The notes under the pieces: generated by a model | Seen by the model: only the letters and a program-made list of their open reading frames with translations | Told to the model about the DNA's origin: nothing | Databases searched by the model: none | Position numbers and translations under genes: made by a program | Source: Agrococcus carbonis | GTDB lineage: Bacteria; Actinomycetota; Actinomycetes; Actinomycetales; Microbacteriaceae | Length of the DNA stretch: 64,000 bases | Direction: 5' to 3' | Assembly (NCBI RefSeq): GCF_900104705.1 | Contig: NZ_LT629734.1 | Coordinates: 372,001-436,000 of the forward strand | Shown here: piece by piece, positions 29,062 to 39,887 of the stretch | Layout of the letters: every line of letters begins with the position of its first letter | How positions within the stretch are numbered: the stretch's first letter is position 1

Positions 29062-31287
29062 CTACGGCCCGCCGCCGACGCGCTCTGACCAGACACGCAC
29101 CCCGCCGGAATCGACCGCGAGCGCGACCGTGCCGAGCTCGTCGGTGCGCAGCGGCATCCCGCCGCTCTCCTGCACGAGCCGGAGGGCCGCATCCGTCGGG
29201 TGCCCGTAGTCGTTCTCGCCCACGCCGACGAGCCCCGCGACAGCCCCGATGCGGCGGTAGAGCGCGGGCAGCTGGTCGGCGGAGCCGTGGTGCGACACGA
29301 CGACGACGCTCGCCGCGGAGCCGCCGGCGCGCAGCAGCCGCGACTGCGACTCGGCGCCGAGGTCGCCGAGCACGACGAGCTCGAGGCCAGCGCCGGGCAG
29401 GTCGATCGCGACGGCGACGCTCGCGTCGTTGCCCGGTTCGAGCTCGCCGATCGGCCAGAGCGCCTCGACGCGCACCTCGCCCACCTGCCACGCGTCGCCT
29501 CGGCGCGCCTCGTGCGCGGCGGCTCCGCCGGCGGCGAGCTCGTCGACCACCGGCAGCGCCCGCTCGTCCGTCGGCCCGTGCACGACGAGCGCGGTGCGGC
29601 CCACGAGCGCCGGCGCGCCGCCGGAGTGGTCGCGGTCGAAGTGCGTGAGCACGAGCAGGTCGACGCGCTGGACGCCGAGCAGGCGGAGGCAGCCCTCGAT
29701 GCGCGCCGGGTCCTCGCCGGTGTCGACGAGCACGACCGCGCCGCCGTGGCGCACGAGCGTCGCGCTTCCCTGCCCGACGTCGCACTGCGCGATCCGCCAG
29801 TCGGCGAGCGACCCCAGCCGGATGCTCGGCCACGCGGCCCCGAGCCCGACCACCGCGCCGAGCACGAGCGCCCCCGCGACTCCGCGCGCGAGCCGGCCGC
29901 GCGCGTGCGCGATCGCGACGAGCGCGAGCATGGCGGATGCGGCGATGACGCCCCAGGGCGCCACCGGCCACGGCACCTGGGCGGCCGGCAGCTGCTGCGC
30001 GACCATCGCGACCTGCGCGATCCACGCGGCGGGCAGCCACGCGACCCACGCGAGGCCCACCGCCACCGCCGGGGCGAGCGGCGAGGCGAGGCACGCGGCG
30101 AGCCCGACGACCGTCACGAGCGGTGCCGCTGGCCCCGCGAGCAGATTCGCGAGCACCGAGACGAGGCTCACCTGCGCGTCGAGCGCGACGAGCACGGGCA
30201 GGCACCACAGCTGCGCCGCGACCGGTACGGCGATGAGCGCCGCGATGGGCGTGGGGAGCCACCGCGCGAGCACCCGCGTGATCGGCCGCCCGTGCACGAT
30301 GAGCCCGCACGTCGCGAGCGCCGACAGCGCGAAGCCCGCGCTCGTCGCGAGATGGGGCTGCACCGCGAGCACGACCAGCACCGCGAGCGACAGCAGCGCG
30401 ACCGCCCCGGCCCGCCGGCCCGTCGCGATGCCGAGCAGCCCGATCGACGCCATCGCGCCCGCGCGGACGACGGACGGCTCGGGGGTCACGAGCACCACGA
30501 ACGCCGCGAGCGATGCGAGCGCCACACCGATGCGCACGCCCCGGCGCGCGCCGAGCGACGAGGCGGCGAGGAAGGCGGCGCCGACCACGATGACGCAGTT
30601 GGCGCCAGACACTGCGGTGAGGTGCGACAGCCCGGTGTCGAGCATCGCCTGCCGCAGCTGCGGGCTCACCCGGCGCTCGTCGCCGATCGCGAGGCCGGGC
30701 AGCAGCTCGCCGCCGACGCCCGGGAGCCGGGCCGAGGCCTGCAGCAGTCCGTCGCGCAGCGGCGCCGCCCACGCCGCCCACGCCGCGGGCTCAGCGGTCT
30801 CGAGGCGGTCGCACGTCAGGAGCCACCGGGTGCCGTCGAGCCAGGCATCGCACGCGCCCGTGGCCGTGCCACCGATCGTGAGCGCCGCATCCGCTGCCCG
30901 CAACAGCATGGCGCTGCGCAGGGTCGGCGCGTCGTCGCAGCCGGTGACGACCACCTCGGTGGGCGCCGCCTGACCGAGCAGCAGGAGGTCGAGCGAGTCG
31001 CACGCGTCGAGCCCGCTGCCCGCGACGACGTCGGCGCCGACGAGCAGCGGGCACGCGAGAGCGGCGCCGACCGCCACCGTGCGCACCGCGGCGGCCGCGC
31101 GCGGGGCGAGCGCGCCGGCGTCGGCACCCGTCGCGCGGCGCGCGATGCCGTGGGCGGCGAGCAGCGCGAGCACCGCGACCGCTGCGGCGACTACGGCGGC
31201 GATCCCCGGCGCACCGGTGTGCGGGCTCACGGCCGCGAGCGCCGCCCAGGCGATCGCGACGGGAAGCGCGAGCCGCACGTCGCGCAT
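29062..31287 (-). CDS. comEC: ComEC/Rec2-family DNA-uptake channel protein
   Basis: The inner-membrane channel for transforming DNA. The 741-residue protein has many hydrophobic segments: N-terminal helices, a DUF4131-like periplasmic part with paired cysteines, and the competence domain from about residue 220 (LTAVSGANCVIVVG is diagnostic). A C-terminal metallo-beta-lactamase-like domain has LTHFDRDHSGG and VVSHHGSADQLP. ATG at 31287. It lies 54 bp downstream of comEA, in the standard comEA-comEC-holA order. Both domains look complete, so DNA uptake capacity is plausible. Confidence 0.93.
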   Translation of the reverse strand: MRDVRLALPVAIAWAALAAVSPHTGAPGIAAVVAAAVAVLALLAAHGIARRATGADAGALAPRAAAAVRTVAVGAALACPLLVGADVVAGSGLDACDSLDLLLLGQAAPTEVVVTGCDDAPTLRSAMLLRAADAALTIGGTATGACDAWLDGTRWLLTCDRLETAEPAAWAAWAAPLRDGLLQASARLPGVGGELLPGLAIGDERRVSPQLRQAMLDTGLSHLTAVSGANCVIVVGAAFLAASSLGARRGVRIGVALASLAAFVVLVTPEPSVVRAGAMASIGLLGIATGRRAGAVALLSLAVLVVLAVQPHLATSAGFALSALATCGLIVHGRPITRVLARWLPTPIAALIAVPVAAQLWCLPVLVALDAQVSLVSVLANLLAGPAAPLVTVVGLAACLASPLAPAVAVGLAWVAWLPAAWIAQVAMVAQQLPAAQVPWPVAPWGVIAASAMLALVAIAHARGRLARGVAGALVLGAVVGLGAAWPSIRLGSLADWRIAQCDVGQGSATLVRHGGAVVLVDTGEDPARIEGCLRLLGVQRVDLLVLTHFDRDHSGGAPALVGRTALVVHGPTDERALPVVDELAAGGAAAHEARRGDAWQVGEVRVEALWPIGELEPGNDASVAVAIDLPGAGLELVVLGDLGAESQSRLLRAGGSAASVVVVSHHGSADQLPALYRRIGAVAGLVGVGENDYGHPTDAALRLVQESGGMPLRTDELGTVALAVDSGGVRVWSERVGGGP

Positions 31288-31341
31288 CAGGCCCTCACGA
31301 TCGCTCGCCGGTCGCAGCGGCGCGCTCCCCAGCGGAGCCGG

Positions 31342-31926
31342 TCACAGCGTCACGAGCGGGGTCAGGGTCGCGAGCAGCGCCGGCCCGATGCCGGGCACGT
31401 CGTCGAGCTGCGCGAGATCGGTGAAGGGTCCGTGCTCGTCGCGATGCGCGATGATCGCGCCCGCGAGCGACGGGCCGACCCGCGGGAGCGTCTCGAGCGT
31501 CGCCTGATCGGCGCGGTTGAGCGAGACGAGCCCGCCCATGCCCGTGCCCGCACCGGCGCCGCCGGGCGCCGCTTCGGCAGCCGCCGCCTGCTCCTCCTCG
31601 GTCGGCACGAGCAGCTGCTCGCCGTCCACGAGCGCCCGCGCGAGGTTGAGCGCGCCGGGGGCCGCCGCATCCGTCGTGCCCCCGGCGCGGGCGAGCGCGT
31701 CGAGCACGCGCGAGCCCTGCGCGAGCCGGTAGACGCCCGGCTCCGCGACGGCGCCCTGCACGTCGACGACCAGCCCGGAGGCAGCGGTCGCCACCGGCGT
31801 GGGCAGCACGGCGGCGGGCTGCGCGTCGGCGACCATGCGCTGCGCGACGCCGCCCGCGACGGCACCGAGCACGAGCAGCACGGCGGCGCCCGCGCCGAGC
31901 CGCCAGCGCGCATCCGTCCCGGCCAT
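31342..31926 (-). CDS. comEA: ComEA-like helix-hairpin-helix DNA-binding protein
   Basis: A membrane-anchored receptor for double-stranded DNA. Of 194 residues: one N-terminal membrane helix (residues 10-30), an SLBB domain (VVDVQGAVAEPGVYRLAQGS), an Ala/Gly/Glu-rich linker, and the C-terminal HhH domain (LNRADQATLETLPRVGPSLA and DDVPGIGPALLATL). ATG at 31926 lies 7 nt after a -10-like TACCGT; a GTG three codons upstream is possible. Pairs with comEC. Confidence 0.93.
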   Translation of the reverse strand: MAGTDARWRLGAGAAVLLVLGAVAGGVAQRMVADAQPAAVLPTPVATAASGLVVDVQGAVAEPGVYRLAQGSRVLDALARAGGTTDAAAPGALNLARALVDGEQLLVPTEEEQAAAAEAAPGGAGAGTGMGGLVSLNRADQATLETLPRVGPSLAGAIIAHRDEHGPFTDLAQLDDVPGIGPALLATLTPLVTL

Positions 31927-31933
31927 GGCAGGC

Positions 31934-31939
31934 ACGGTA
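31934..31939 (-). promoter_or_regulatory. -10 element of a leaderless comEA promoter
   Basis: TACCGT followed by 7 nt and the comEA ATG; no Shine-Dalgarno is present, which fits a leaderless transcript. Confidence 0.45.
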
Positions 31940-31993
31940 GGGCGGATGCGCGGGGGCGCGCGGGACGGGTGGGCGGGGCTGTGGAACGGCAGC

Positions 31994-32126
31994 GGTCTCG
32001 TGACGCGGGCGGGCTCACGCCCGCGCGCTCCTCGACCTGCGGAGAGCGCCCGCGCTCCTCCACCTGCGGAGGGAACGGCGGCGGTCTCGAGAGGCGTGCC
32101 GGCTCACGCCCGCGCGCTTTTCGACC
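31994..32126. repeat. Hairpin-repeat cluster C (two units plus remnant)
   Basis: Unit 1 (31994-32037) has the flanks GGTCTCGTGACGC and GCGCTCCTCGACC around the stem GCGGGC-TCAC-GCCCGC. A truncated remnant occupies about 32038-32070, and unit 2 (32083-32126) is a mutated copy (GGTCTCGAGAGGC; 3' flank GCGCTTTTCGACC). The cluster lies downstream of leuS and 25 bp from the IS element. Before that insertion it would have directly followed the leuS stop. Confidence 0.8.
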
Positions 32127-32150
32127 TGCGGAGGGAACTGCGCGGTGGCG

Positions 32151-32154
32151 CTAG
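32151..32154. repeat. Target-site duplication CTAG (left)
   Basis: CTAG directly before the left IS end; identical to 33265-33268 after the right end. Duplication of CTAG at NCTAGN is the known preference of IS481. Confidence 0.85.
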
Positions 32155-32178
32155 CTGTGATGTCCGGGGACGTTGTTT
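32155..32178 (+). repeat. Left terminal inverted repeat of the IS
   Basis: CTGTGATGTCCGGGGACG followed by TTGTT. Compared with the right end: CTGTGATGTCC identical, then scattered differences, then GTTGTT identical. Confidence 0.88.
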
Positions 32179-32206
32179 CGTGACACGGGCCTGATCTGCG
32201 GATAGG

Positions 32207-32270
32207 CGAAGGCCTCCGGTAGTGGAGTGGAGCTGTCTAGTTCACCGCTCCACACACCAGGAGGCCTTCG
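32207..32270 (+). promoter_or_regulatory. Hairpin sequestering the transposase SD and start
   Basis: CGAAGGCCTCC (32207-32217) is perfectly complementary to GGAGGCCTTCG (32260-32270), which holds the GGAGG Shine-Dalgarno and the first base of the GTG start. An inner pair GTGGAG (32222-32227)/CTCCAC (32248-32253) extends the stem. Transcripts entering from outside the IS would fold and hide the SD, while a transcript initiated inside the stem would not. Similar protection against read-through expression is known in other IS families. Confidence 0.75.
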
Positions 32271-33264
32271 TGTCCCACGCTAACGCTGCGCTGACCCCGC
32301 GCGCTCGTCTTCGGCTGGCGAGGCTGATCGTCGACGACGGCTGGAGCGCCGTGACGGCGGCGAAGCTGTTCATGGTCTCGACCCCGACGGCGCGCAAGTG
32401 GGCGAAGCGGTTCCGGGAGGAGGGCGAGGCCGGCATGCAGGACCGCTCCAGCCGTCCCGCTCGCAGCCCGGCCCGGACGCCGGACGAGGCCGTGCGGTCG
32501 ATCGTGATGCTGCGCTGGCGGCACCGGCTCGGCCCGGTGCAGATCGCCGGCCGGCTGGGGATGGCCGCCTCGACCGTCCACGCGGTGCTGGTGCGCTCCC
32601 GCCTGAACCGGCTCTCCACGATCGACCGGGTCACCGGGGAGCCGATCCGCCGGTATGAGCACCCCCACCCGGGTTCGCTGATTCACGTGGACGTGACGAA
32701 GTTCGGCAACATCCCCGACGGCGGCGGCTGGCGCTACGTCGGCAAGCAGCAAGGCGACCGCAACCGCTCCGCCACCGTCGAGCGCACCGGGACCCCGCGC
32801 AGCAAGCACCGCGGCCCCTTGCTCGGCCACGCGTTCGTCCACACGGTCATCGATGACCACTCCCGAGTCGCCTACGCGGAGATCTGCTCCGACGAGCGCG
32901 CGGACACCGCGATCGGCGTCCTCGAACGCGCCGTCGACTGGTTCGCCGACCGCGGCGTCACCGTCGAGCGCGTCCTCTCCGACAACGGCTCCGCCTACCG
33001 CTCACACGCCTGGCGCGACGCCTGCACCAGCCTCGGCATCGTCCACAAACGCACCCGGCCCTACCGTCCGCAGACGAACGGGAAGATCGAACGCTTCCAC
33101 CGCACCCTCGCCGACGGCTGGGCCTACGCCCGACGCTACGAATCAGAGACCGAGCGCCGAGCGCAACTGCCCGGCTGGCTGTACTTCTACAATCACCATC
33201 GAGCACACTCCGCCATCGGCGGCACGCCCATCAGCAGACTGAACAACCTGCCTGGACATCACAG

Positions 33265-33268
<4 letters not shown>
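32270..33268 (+). CDS. IS481-family transposase
   Basis: A DDE transposase of 332 residues. An N-terminal helix-turn-helix ([19 protein letters not shown]) is followed by an rve-type catalytic core with Asp in [10 protein letters not shown], Asp in [12 protein letters not shown] and Glu in [14 protein letters not shown] at 32270 has a perfect AGGAGG with a 5-nt spacer, buried in the hairpin above. The TAG stop (33266-33268) lies in the duplicated target, not in the IS itself: the last codon is completed by IS plus host DNA. No frameshift is seen. Confidence 0.95.
33241..33264 (-). repeat. Right terminal inverted repeat of the IS
   Basis: Read inward on the minus strand it begins CTGTGATGTCCAGGCAGG then TTGTTC, matching the left end. 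It also encodes the last transposase residues. Confidence 0.88.
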
Positions 33269-35808
<2,540 letters not shown>

Positions 35809-35919
35809 AGAAGCTCCTGGGTCGTGCCGGCATCCGGCGTCCGGCACGGCTCCCCAGTCTACGGTGAGCCCGCCCGACGCCCTCGTGGCAGGATGGGGCC
35901 AGTCATCAGGAGGTCGTGC

Positions 35920-36390
35920 GTGCCGCAGTTCGAGAACCCGCCCGCCACCGTCGATGTGCCCGCATCCCGTGTGACGCGCATCGTCTCGGTGGATGCGCCG
36001 GTCGCGACCGTCTGGCGCTGCCTCGTCGAGCCCGAGCTGCTCGCGCGCTGGCTCGGCGACATCGCCGCCTTCCCCGACGGGGTGGTGCCGGATGCGCTCG
36101 GCCGATTCGCCTGGACGGGCGAGGTCGTGCTCGCGGCCCGGATCCGCGAGGTCGAGCCCGAGTCGCGCTTCTCGTTCGAGTGGGCCGAGGGCATCCTCTC
36201 TGGGCGCGCCTCGACGGTCGAGATGACCCTCCGGCAGGTCGACGGCGGCACGCAGCTGCACCTCGTCGAGTCGGGCTTCCCGCTCGAGGGCGATGACGCG
36301 ACCCGGCGCGAGGCGCTGCGCTCGCTCGCCGCGGGCTGGACGGTCGAGCTCGACGAGCTCGTCGACCTGGCCGAGTCGCTCGCCCCCTGA
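35920..36390 (+). CDS. SRPBCC-domain protein (AHSA1-like)
   Basis: A 156-residue START/Bet v1-like (SRPBCC) protein. [28 protein letters not shown] opens the fold, and the C-terminal helix [12 protein letters not shown] closes it. GTG at 35920 follows AGGAGG. It resembles each half of the tandem protein encoded next (RTIEVRAPLEVVWETLTDPREIAEWFG), so the two genes look like a local duplication. Proteins of this type bind hydrophobic ligands or act as Hsp90-activator homologues. It is probably upstream of, and separate from, the operator-controlled operon that follows. Confidence 0.82.
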   Translation: MPQFENPPATVDVPASRVTRIVSVDAPVATVWRCLVEPELLARWLGDIAAFPDGVVPDALGRFAWTGEVVLAARIREVEPESRFSFEWAEGILSGRASTVEMTLRQVDGGTQLHLVESGFPLEGDDATRREALRSLAAGWTVELDELVDLAESLAP

Positions 36391-36396
36391 CTTCGC

Positions 36397-36412
36397 GCAA
36401 CCTCACGGTTGC
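36397..36412. promoter_or_regulatory. Operator O1 for the SRPBCC-arsR operon
   Basis: Perfect inverted repeat GCAACC-TCAC-GGTTGC overlapping the -35 (36409-36414). The same half-site and spacing occur 46 bp downstream. An ArsR-type dimer is the likely ligand. Confidence 0.65.
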
Positions 36413-36437
36413 ATTCCGTGCCGGCACGGCGTAGCGT
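36409..36437 (+). promoter_or_regulatory. Promoter of the SRPBCC-arsR operon
   Basis: TTGCAT (36409-36414), 17-bp spacer, TAGCGT (36432-36437). Operator O1 overlaps the -35, and O2 starts 5 bp after the -10 and reaches the SD. Confidence 0.7.
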
Positions 36438-36442
36438 CACCT

Positions 36443-36458
36443 GCAACCGATCGATTGC
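36443..36458. promoter_or_regulatory. Operator O2 for the SRPBCC-arsR operon
   Basis: GCAACC-GATC-GATTGC, within the longer palindrome CTGCAACCGATCGATTGCAG (36441-36460). It shares half-site and 4-nt spacer with O1 and differs in one arm position. It covers the transcription start and abuts GGAGG. Confidence 0.65.
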
Positions 36459-36469
36459 AGGAGGTGCTC

Positions 36470-37396
36470 ATGGCGCACGAGGCGCAGGCGACGGCCGACG
36501 ACGAGCGGATGCGGGTGGTGCGCACGATCGAGGTGCGCGCGCCGCTCGAGGTGGTCTGGGAGACGCTCACCGACCCTCGGGAGATCGCCGAGTGGTTCGG
36601 GCAGCGCGCCGACTTCCCCGACGGCATGGCTGCGGGCGCGACCGGCACGTTCGGGTGGACCGAGCACGACGACTTCCCCGCGCGCGTCGAGCGGTGGGAG
36701 CGGCCCCGCGCGTTCGCCTTCCGCTGGGGAACGCCCGGCGAGCCGATCCGCGACGACAACTCGACGCTCGCGTCGTTCACGCTCGAGCACGACGCGGGCA
36801 TCACCCGGCTGCGGGTCGAGGAGACCGGCTTCGAACGCCTGGGCGATGCGGCGCGGGCGCGCGCCGCGATGGAGGACAACCGGCAGGGCTGGACCGAGGA
36901 GCTCGACGACCTCGTCGCGCTCGTCGCCCGCCGCTGGCGTCGGGCGAGCGTCGACCGGGTCGCGGGCACCATCACCCACGCGCGCGACATCCCCGCGCCG
37001 AAGGCGCTCGTCTGGCGCCACCTCACCGACCCCGCGTCCATCGAGGCGTGGTGGGGGCATCCGGCCGTCTTCCCCGGCGGCCTGCGCGAGGGCGTCACCG
37101 GCACCTTCGAGTGGCAGGGGCAGCGCTGGCCCGTGGCGATCCGGATCCTGCGCCCCGAGGAGGTCTTCGCGTTCCGGTGGGGCGCGATCGGTGAGGACGA
37201 ACCGGGGCCGGAGGCGTGCGACGTGCGCTTCGACCTCGAGGCGACCGAGCACGGCGGCACCCGCGTCACGGTCGTGGAATCGGGGTGGATGCGCGTGCCG
37301 GCCGCGCAGCGCGACGCACGGATGGACGAGAACACGGGCGGCTGGGAGCAGGTCCTCGAAGGGCTGCGCGCGCACGTGCTGGCGGCGACGTCGTGA
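36470..37396 (+). CDS. Tandem SRPBCC (AHSA1-like) protein
   Basis: A 308-residue protein made of two SRPBCC modules: residues about 15-155 (VRTIEVRAPLEVVWETLTDP) and about 165-305 (ITHARDIPAPKALVWRHLTDP). Each has the WFG/WWG and FxFRWG blocks of the AHSA1 family. ATG at 36470 with GGAGG. It overlaps arsR by GTGA and is driven by the operator-flanked promoter. ArsR-SRPBCC operons are widespread in actinobacteria and usually autoregulated. The ligand or client is not known. Confidence 0.85.
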   Translation: MAHEAQATADDERMRVVRTIEVRAPLEVVWETLTDPREIAEWFGQRADFPDGMAAGATGTFGWTEHDDFPARVERWERPRAFAFRWGTPGEPIRDDNSTLASFTLEHDAGITRLRVEETGFERLGDAARARAAMEDNRQGWTEELDDLVALVARRWRRASVDRVAGTITHARDIPAPKALVWRHLTDPASIEAWWGHPAVFPGGLREGVTGTFEWQGQRWPVAIRILRPEEVFAFRWGAIGEDEPGPEACDVRFDLEATEHGGTRVTVVESGWMRVPAAQRDARMDENTGGWEQVLEGLRAHVLAATS

Positions 37397-37758
37397 GCGC
37401 GGCCGCCGAGCCGCGCAGCGCCCCGCCCACCCTGCAGCTCGCAGCGCTCGCCGACGACACGCGCTGGCGCATCCTCGAGCTGCTGGGCGTCGGGGCTCGG
37501 TCGGCGAGCGAGCTCGCGCGCGAGCTGCCCGTGTCGCGGCAGGCGATCGCGAAGCACATCGCGGTGCTCGAGGCCGCAGGACTCGTGTCGAGCGAGCGGC
37601 AGGGCCGGGCGCTGCGGCACCGGGCGATCGGCGCGAGCCTGAGCGACCTCGCCGGCCGGCTGGATGCGATCGGCCGGCAGTGGGACGCGCGGCTCGAGCG
37701 GCTCGCCGAGCGCGCCGAGGCGACGGCGAGCGCTGGCGAGGGAGCCACCCGCCCCTAG
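37393..37758 (+). CDS. ArsR-family transcriptional regulator
   Basis: A 121-residue winged-helix repressor. LAALADDTRWRILELLGVGARSASELARELPVSRQAIAKHIAVLEAAGLV is the ArsR fold, with the recognition helix at SRQAIAKHIAVL. No cysteine pair for metal sensing is present, so it is not an arsenic- or cadmium-type sensor. GTG at 37393 overlaps the SRPBCC stop (GTGA). It probably represses its own operon through O1 and O2. Its TAG stop and the pabB TAG share the palindrome CTAG at 37755-37758. (The long motif above is quoted in overlapping blocks.). Confidence 0.88.
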   Translation: MSAAAEPRSAPPTLQLAALADDTRWRILELLGVGARSASELARELPVSRQAIAKHIAVLEAAGLVSSERQGRALRHRAIGASLSDLAGRLDAIGRQWDARLERLAERAEATASAGEGATRP

Positions 37759-39098
37759 TCGTCGCGGGGCACGAGCGAGGCGAGGAGGGCCGCCGCCTTC
37801 ACGTGCAGCTCCTCGACCTCGAAGGCCGGCTCCGAGAGCGCGGTGATGCCGCCGCCGACCCCGATGTGCGTGCCGTGCGCATCCGCGACGACGCTCCGGA
37901 TGACCATCGCGAGGTGGCACGTCTCCCCCGCGACCAGGCCGAAGCATCCGGAGTACACCCCGCGCCGGCCGCCCTCGAGCGCCTGCAGCAGCTCGACGGT
38001 GCGGCGCTTCGGCGCGCCGGTCATCGACCCCGCCGGGAAGAGCGCGCGCACCGTGTCGAGCGGCCCGACGCCGGGCAGCAGCCGACCCTGCACGGTCGAC
38101 ACCAGCTGGTGGACCGTGGGGTACGACTCGACGCCGAGGAGGCTCGTCACCTCGACCGTGCCGGGCGCGCAGACGCGCTGCAGGTCGTTGCGGCACAGGT
38201 CGACGATCATGACGTTCTCGGCGCGCTCCTTCTCGCTCTCGTAGAGCTCGAGCGCGAGCGCCGCGTCGTCGTCGGCGCCTCGCCGCCTGGTGCCCTTGAT
38301 CGGGCGGGTCGTCGCGATGCCGCCCTCGACGCGCAGGAAGGTCTCCGGGCTCGCGCTCGAGACGGTGACCCCGGCGATGCGCAGCAGGCCGCCGTGGTGC
38401 ACCGGGCTCGCCGAGCGCAGCCGCCCGTGCGTCGCGACGGCGTCGATCGGGGGCGCCTCGATCGCGGTCGTGAGGCACAGCACGTAGGAGTCGCCCTCGC
38501 GGATGTGCGCGCGGCACCGCTCGACCTTCTCGGCGTAGCCGGCGTCGTCGTCGCGCCAGCGCAGCTGCGCGGGGTCGATCGTCGCCATCGACGGCAGCCG
38601 CGGCTCCGCCTCCGGCAGCGACCACGGCTCTCCGTCGCGCGACTGCAGCTGCGCCGACCGGCCGTCGACGACGACCCAGCGGTCGAGCAGCAGCCACGCG
38701 GCCTCGGGGAACCGCGCGCCCGGGTCGGCGTCCCCGCCAGGGTCGGCGTCTGCGCCCGGGCCGGCGTCCCCGACCGGGTCGAGCCCGAGCATCCGCACGC
38801 CCGACTCGTAGCCGAGCCAGCCGACCCACGGGCCCGGCAGCGCCGCCCGCGCGGCCTCGAGCGCGGCGAGCGCGTCGCCCGGCACGGGCTCGCCGTCGAG
38901 CTCGGCGCGCCCGTCGCGCACGACCAGCACGTGCGCGCCCGTGCCGATGAGGTGCGAGCCCTCGGAGGACGAGTCGAGCCACACGACGTCGCAGGCTTCC
39001 ACCTCGAGCGCCGCGAACGCCGCCTCGGGCGTCGTCTCGACCCCGGCGGCCCAGCGCGCGCCGAGGTGCGCCTGGAGCGGCGCAGAGGTCGCGGGCAT
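37755..39098 (-). CDS. pabB: Aminodeoxychorismate synthase component I (chorismate-binding)
   Basis: Converts chorismate to 4-amino-4-deoxychorismate for folate synthesis. Of 447 residues, the C-terminal chorismate-binding domain (residues 190-440) has VSSASPETFLRVEGG, TRPIKGTRRRG, VMIVDLCRNDL and GSMTGAPKRRTVELL, the active-site blocks shared by PabB and TrpE. The N-terminal part is divergent and contains a low-complexity GDAGPGADADPGGDADPG insert. ATG at 39098 faces pabC across 12 bp. The pabB/pabC pairing decides for PabB over TrpE. Confidence 0.9.
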   Translation of the reverse strand: MPATSAPLQAHLGARWAAGVETTPEAAFAALEVEACDVVWLDSSSEGSHLIGTGAHVLVVRDGRAELDGEPVPGDALAALEAARAALPGPWVGWLGYESGVRMLGLDPVGDAGPGADADPGGDADPGARFPEAAWLLLDRWVVVDGRSAQLQSRDGEPWSLPEAEPRLPSMATIDPAQLRWRDDDAGYAEKVERCRAHIREGDSYVLCLTTAIEAPPIDAVATHGRLRSASPVHHGGLLRIAGVTVSSASPETFLRVEGGIATTRPIKGTRRRGADDDAALALELYESEKERAENVMIVDLCRNDLQRVCAPGTVEVTSLLGVESYPTVHQLVSTVQGRLLPGVGPLDTVRALFPAGSMTGAPKRRTVELLQALEGGRRGVYSGCFGLVAGETCHLAMVIRSVVADAHGTHIGVGGGITALSEPAFEVEELHVKAAALLASLVPRDD

Positions 39099-39113
39099 AG
39101 GGTCGATCCTATG
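39096..39113. promoter_or_regulatory. Mirror-image divergent leaderless promoter of pabB and pabC
   Basis: The 18-bp near-palindrome CATAGGGTCGATCCTATG contains both ATG codons at its ends. On the plus strand TAGGGT (39098-39103) lies 7 nt before the pabC ATG; on the minus strand TAGGAT lies 7 nt before the pabB ATG. Both transcripts would start at their ATG, and each -10 overlaps the opposite start codon. Confidence 0.75.
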
Positions 39114-39887
39114 AGCGGGAGCGACGACGTGCGCGCGTGGGCGCACGGGCGCTTCGAGCCCACTCGCGAGCCGGTGGCGGGCACGGTCGCGGCCGACTCG
39201 TGGCTCGTCGAGGACGGCCTCGTGCTCGCCCTCGACCGGCACCGGCTGCGGTTCGCGGATGCGGTGGCCGACGCGGGCGGGGATCGCGCCGACGCGCTCA
39301 GCGCCGCCCGACGCGCCATGCGCGAGGTGCCGACCGCCGGCAGGTGGTCGCCGAGGCTCGACCTGACGCCCGGCGGCATCCGGCTGCGCGTGCGGCCGGT
39401 GCCCGCAGCGGGCGAGACCGCGACGGTCGTGACCGCGCGGCGCGACCCGCGCACCACGCCCCTGCGGAAGGGCCCCGACCTCGAGGCGCTCGGCGCCCTC
39501 CAGGCCGAGGAGTCCGCGCGCGCGGGCACTGCCGTCGAGCCGGTCATCCTCGACGGCGGAGCCGTCGCCGAGGGCACCTGGTCGGCGCTGCTGTGGTGGC
39601 GGGGCGACGCGCTGCACGTGCCGGCCGCCGACATCCCGCGGCTGCCGTCGGTGACCGCCGCGGTCATCGCCGAGGTCGCGCGGATCGACAGGGTGGAGCT
39701 GCGCGAGGAGCGCGCGACGCCCGCCGACCTCGAGGGCTGCGAGGTGTGGCTCGCGAACGCGCTGCGCGGCATCCGCACCGTCGAGCGCTGGATCGACGGC
39801 CCGCGGCTCGCCGAGCCCACCCGGGCGAGCGCCTGGCGGGAGCGCCTCGCGGGCCTGCGCGCGCGGCCGGCCGAGGGCGGTCGGTGA
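39111..39887 (+). CDS. pabC: Aminotransferase class IV (4-amino-4-deoxychorismate lyase-like)
   Basis: A 258-residue fold-type IV PLP enzyme, probably releasing pyruvate from aminodeoxychorismate to give p-aminobenzoate. The expected core is present but divergent: RTTPLRKGPDLEAL supplies the PLP Lys candidate, and EPVILDGGAVAEGTWSALLWW matches the usual 'G.v.EgtwsNvf' strand. ATG at 39111, leaderless. Divergently paired with pabB, which supports the function; the sequence alone would only give class IV aminotransferase. Overlaps the DedA gene (GTGA). Confidence 0.78.
   Translation: MSGSDDVRAWAHGRFEPTREPVAGTVAADSWLVEDGLVLALDRHRLRFADAVADAGGDRADALSAARRAMREVPTAGRWSPRLDLTPGGIRLRVRPVPAAGETATVVTARRDPRTTPLRKGPDLEALGALQAEESARAGTAVEPVILDGGAVAEGTWSALLWWRGDALHVPAADIPRLPSVTAAVIAEVARIDRVELREERATPADLEGCEVWLANALRGIRTVERWIDGPRLAEPTRASAWRERLAGLRARPAEGGR

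Larger units (their letters stand above)
32155..33264 (+). mobile_element. Complete IS481-family insertion sequence (1110 bp)
   Basis: Terminal inverted repeats begin CTGTGATGTCC on both sides and match at about 19 of 23 positions. A 4-bp direct duplication CTAG flanks the element, and one full-length transposase gene fills it. The insertion is exactly at the leuS stop codon: because CTAG is palindromic, the right duplication restores the leuS TAG on the minus strand and provides the transposase TAG on the plus strand. No second copy is present in the window. Intact ends and frame suggest a recent, possibly active insertion. Confidence 0.93.
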
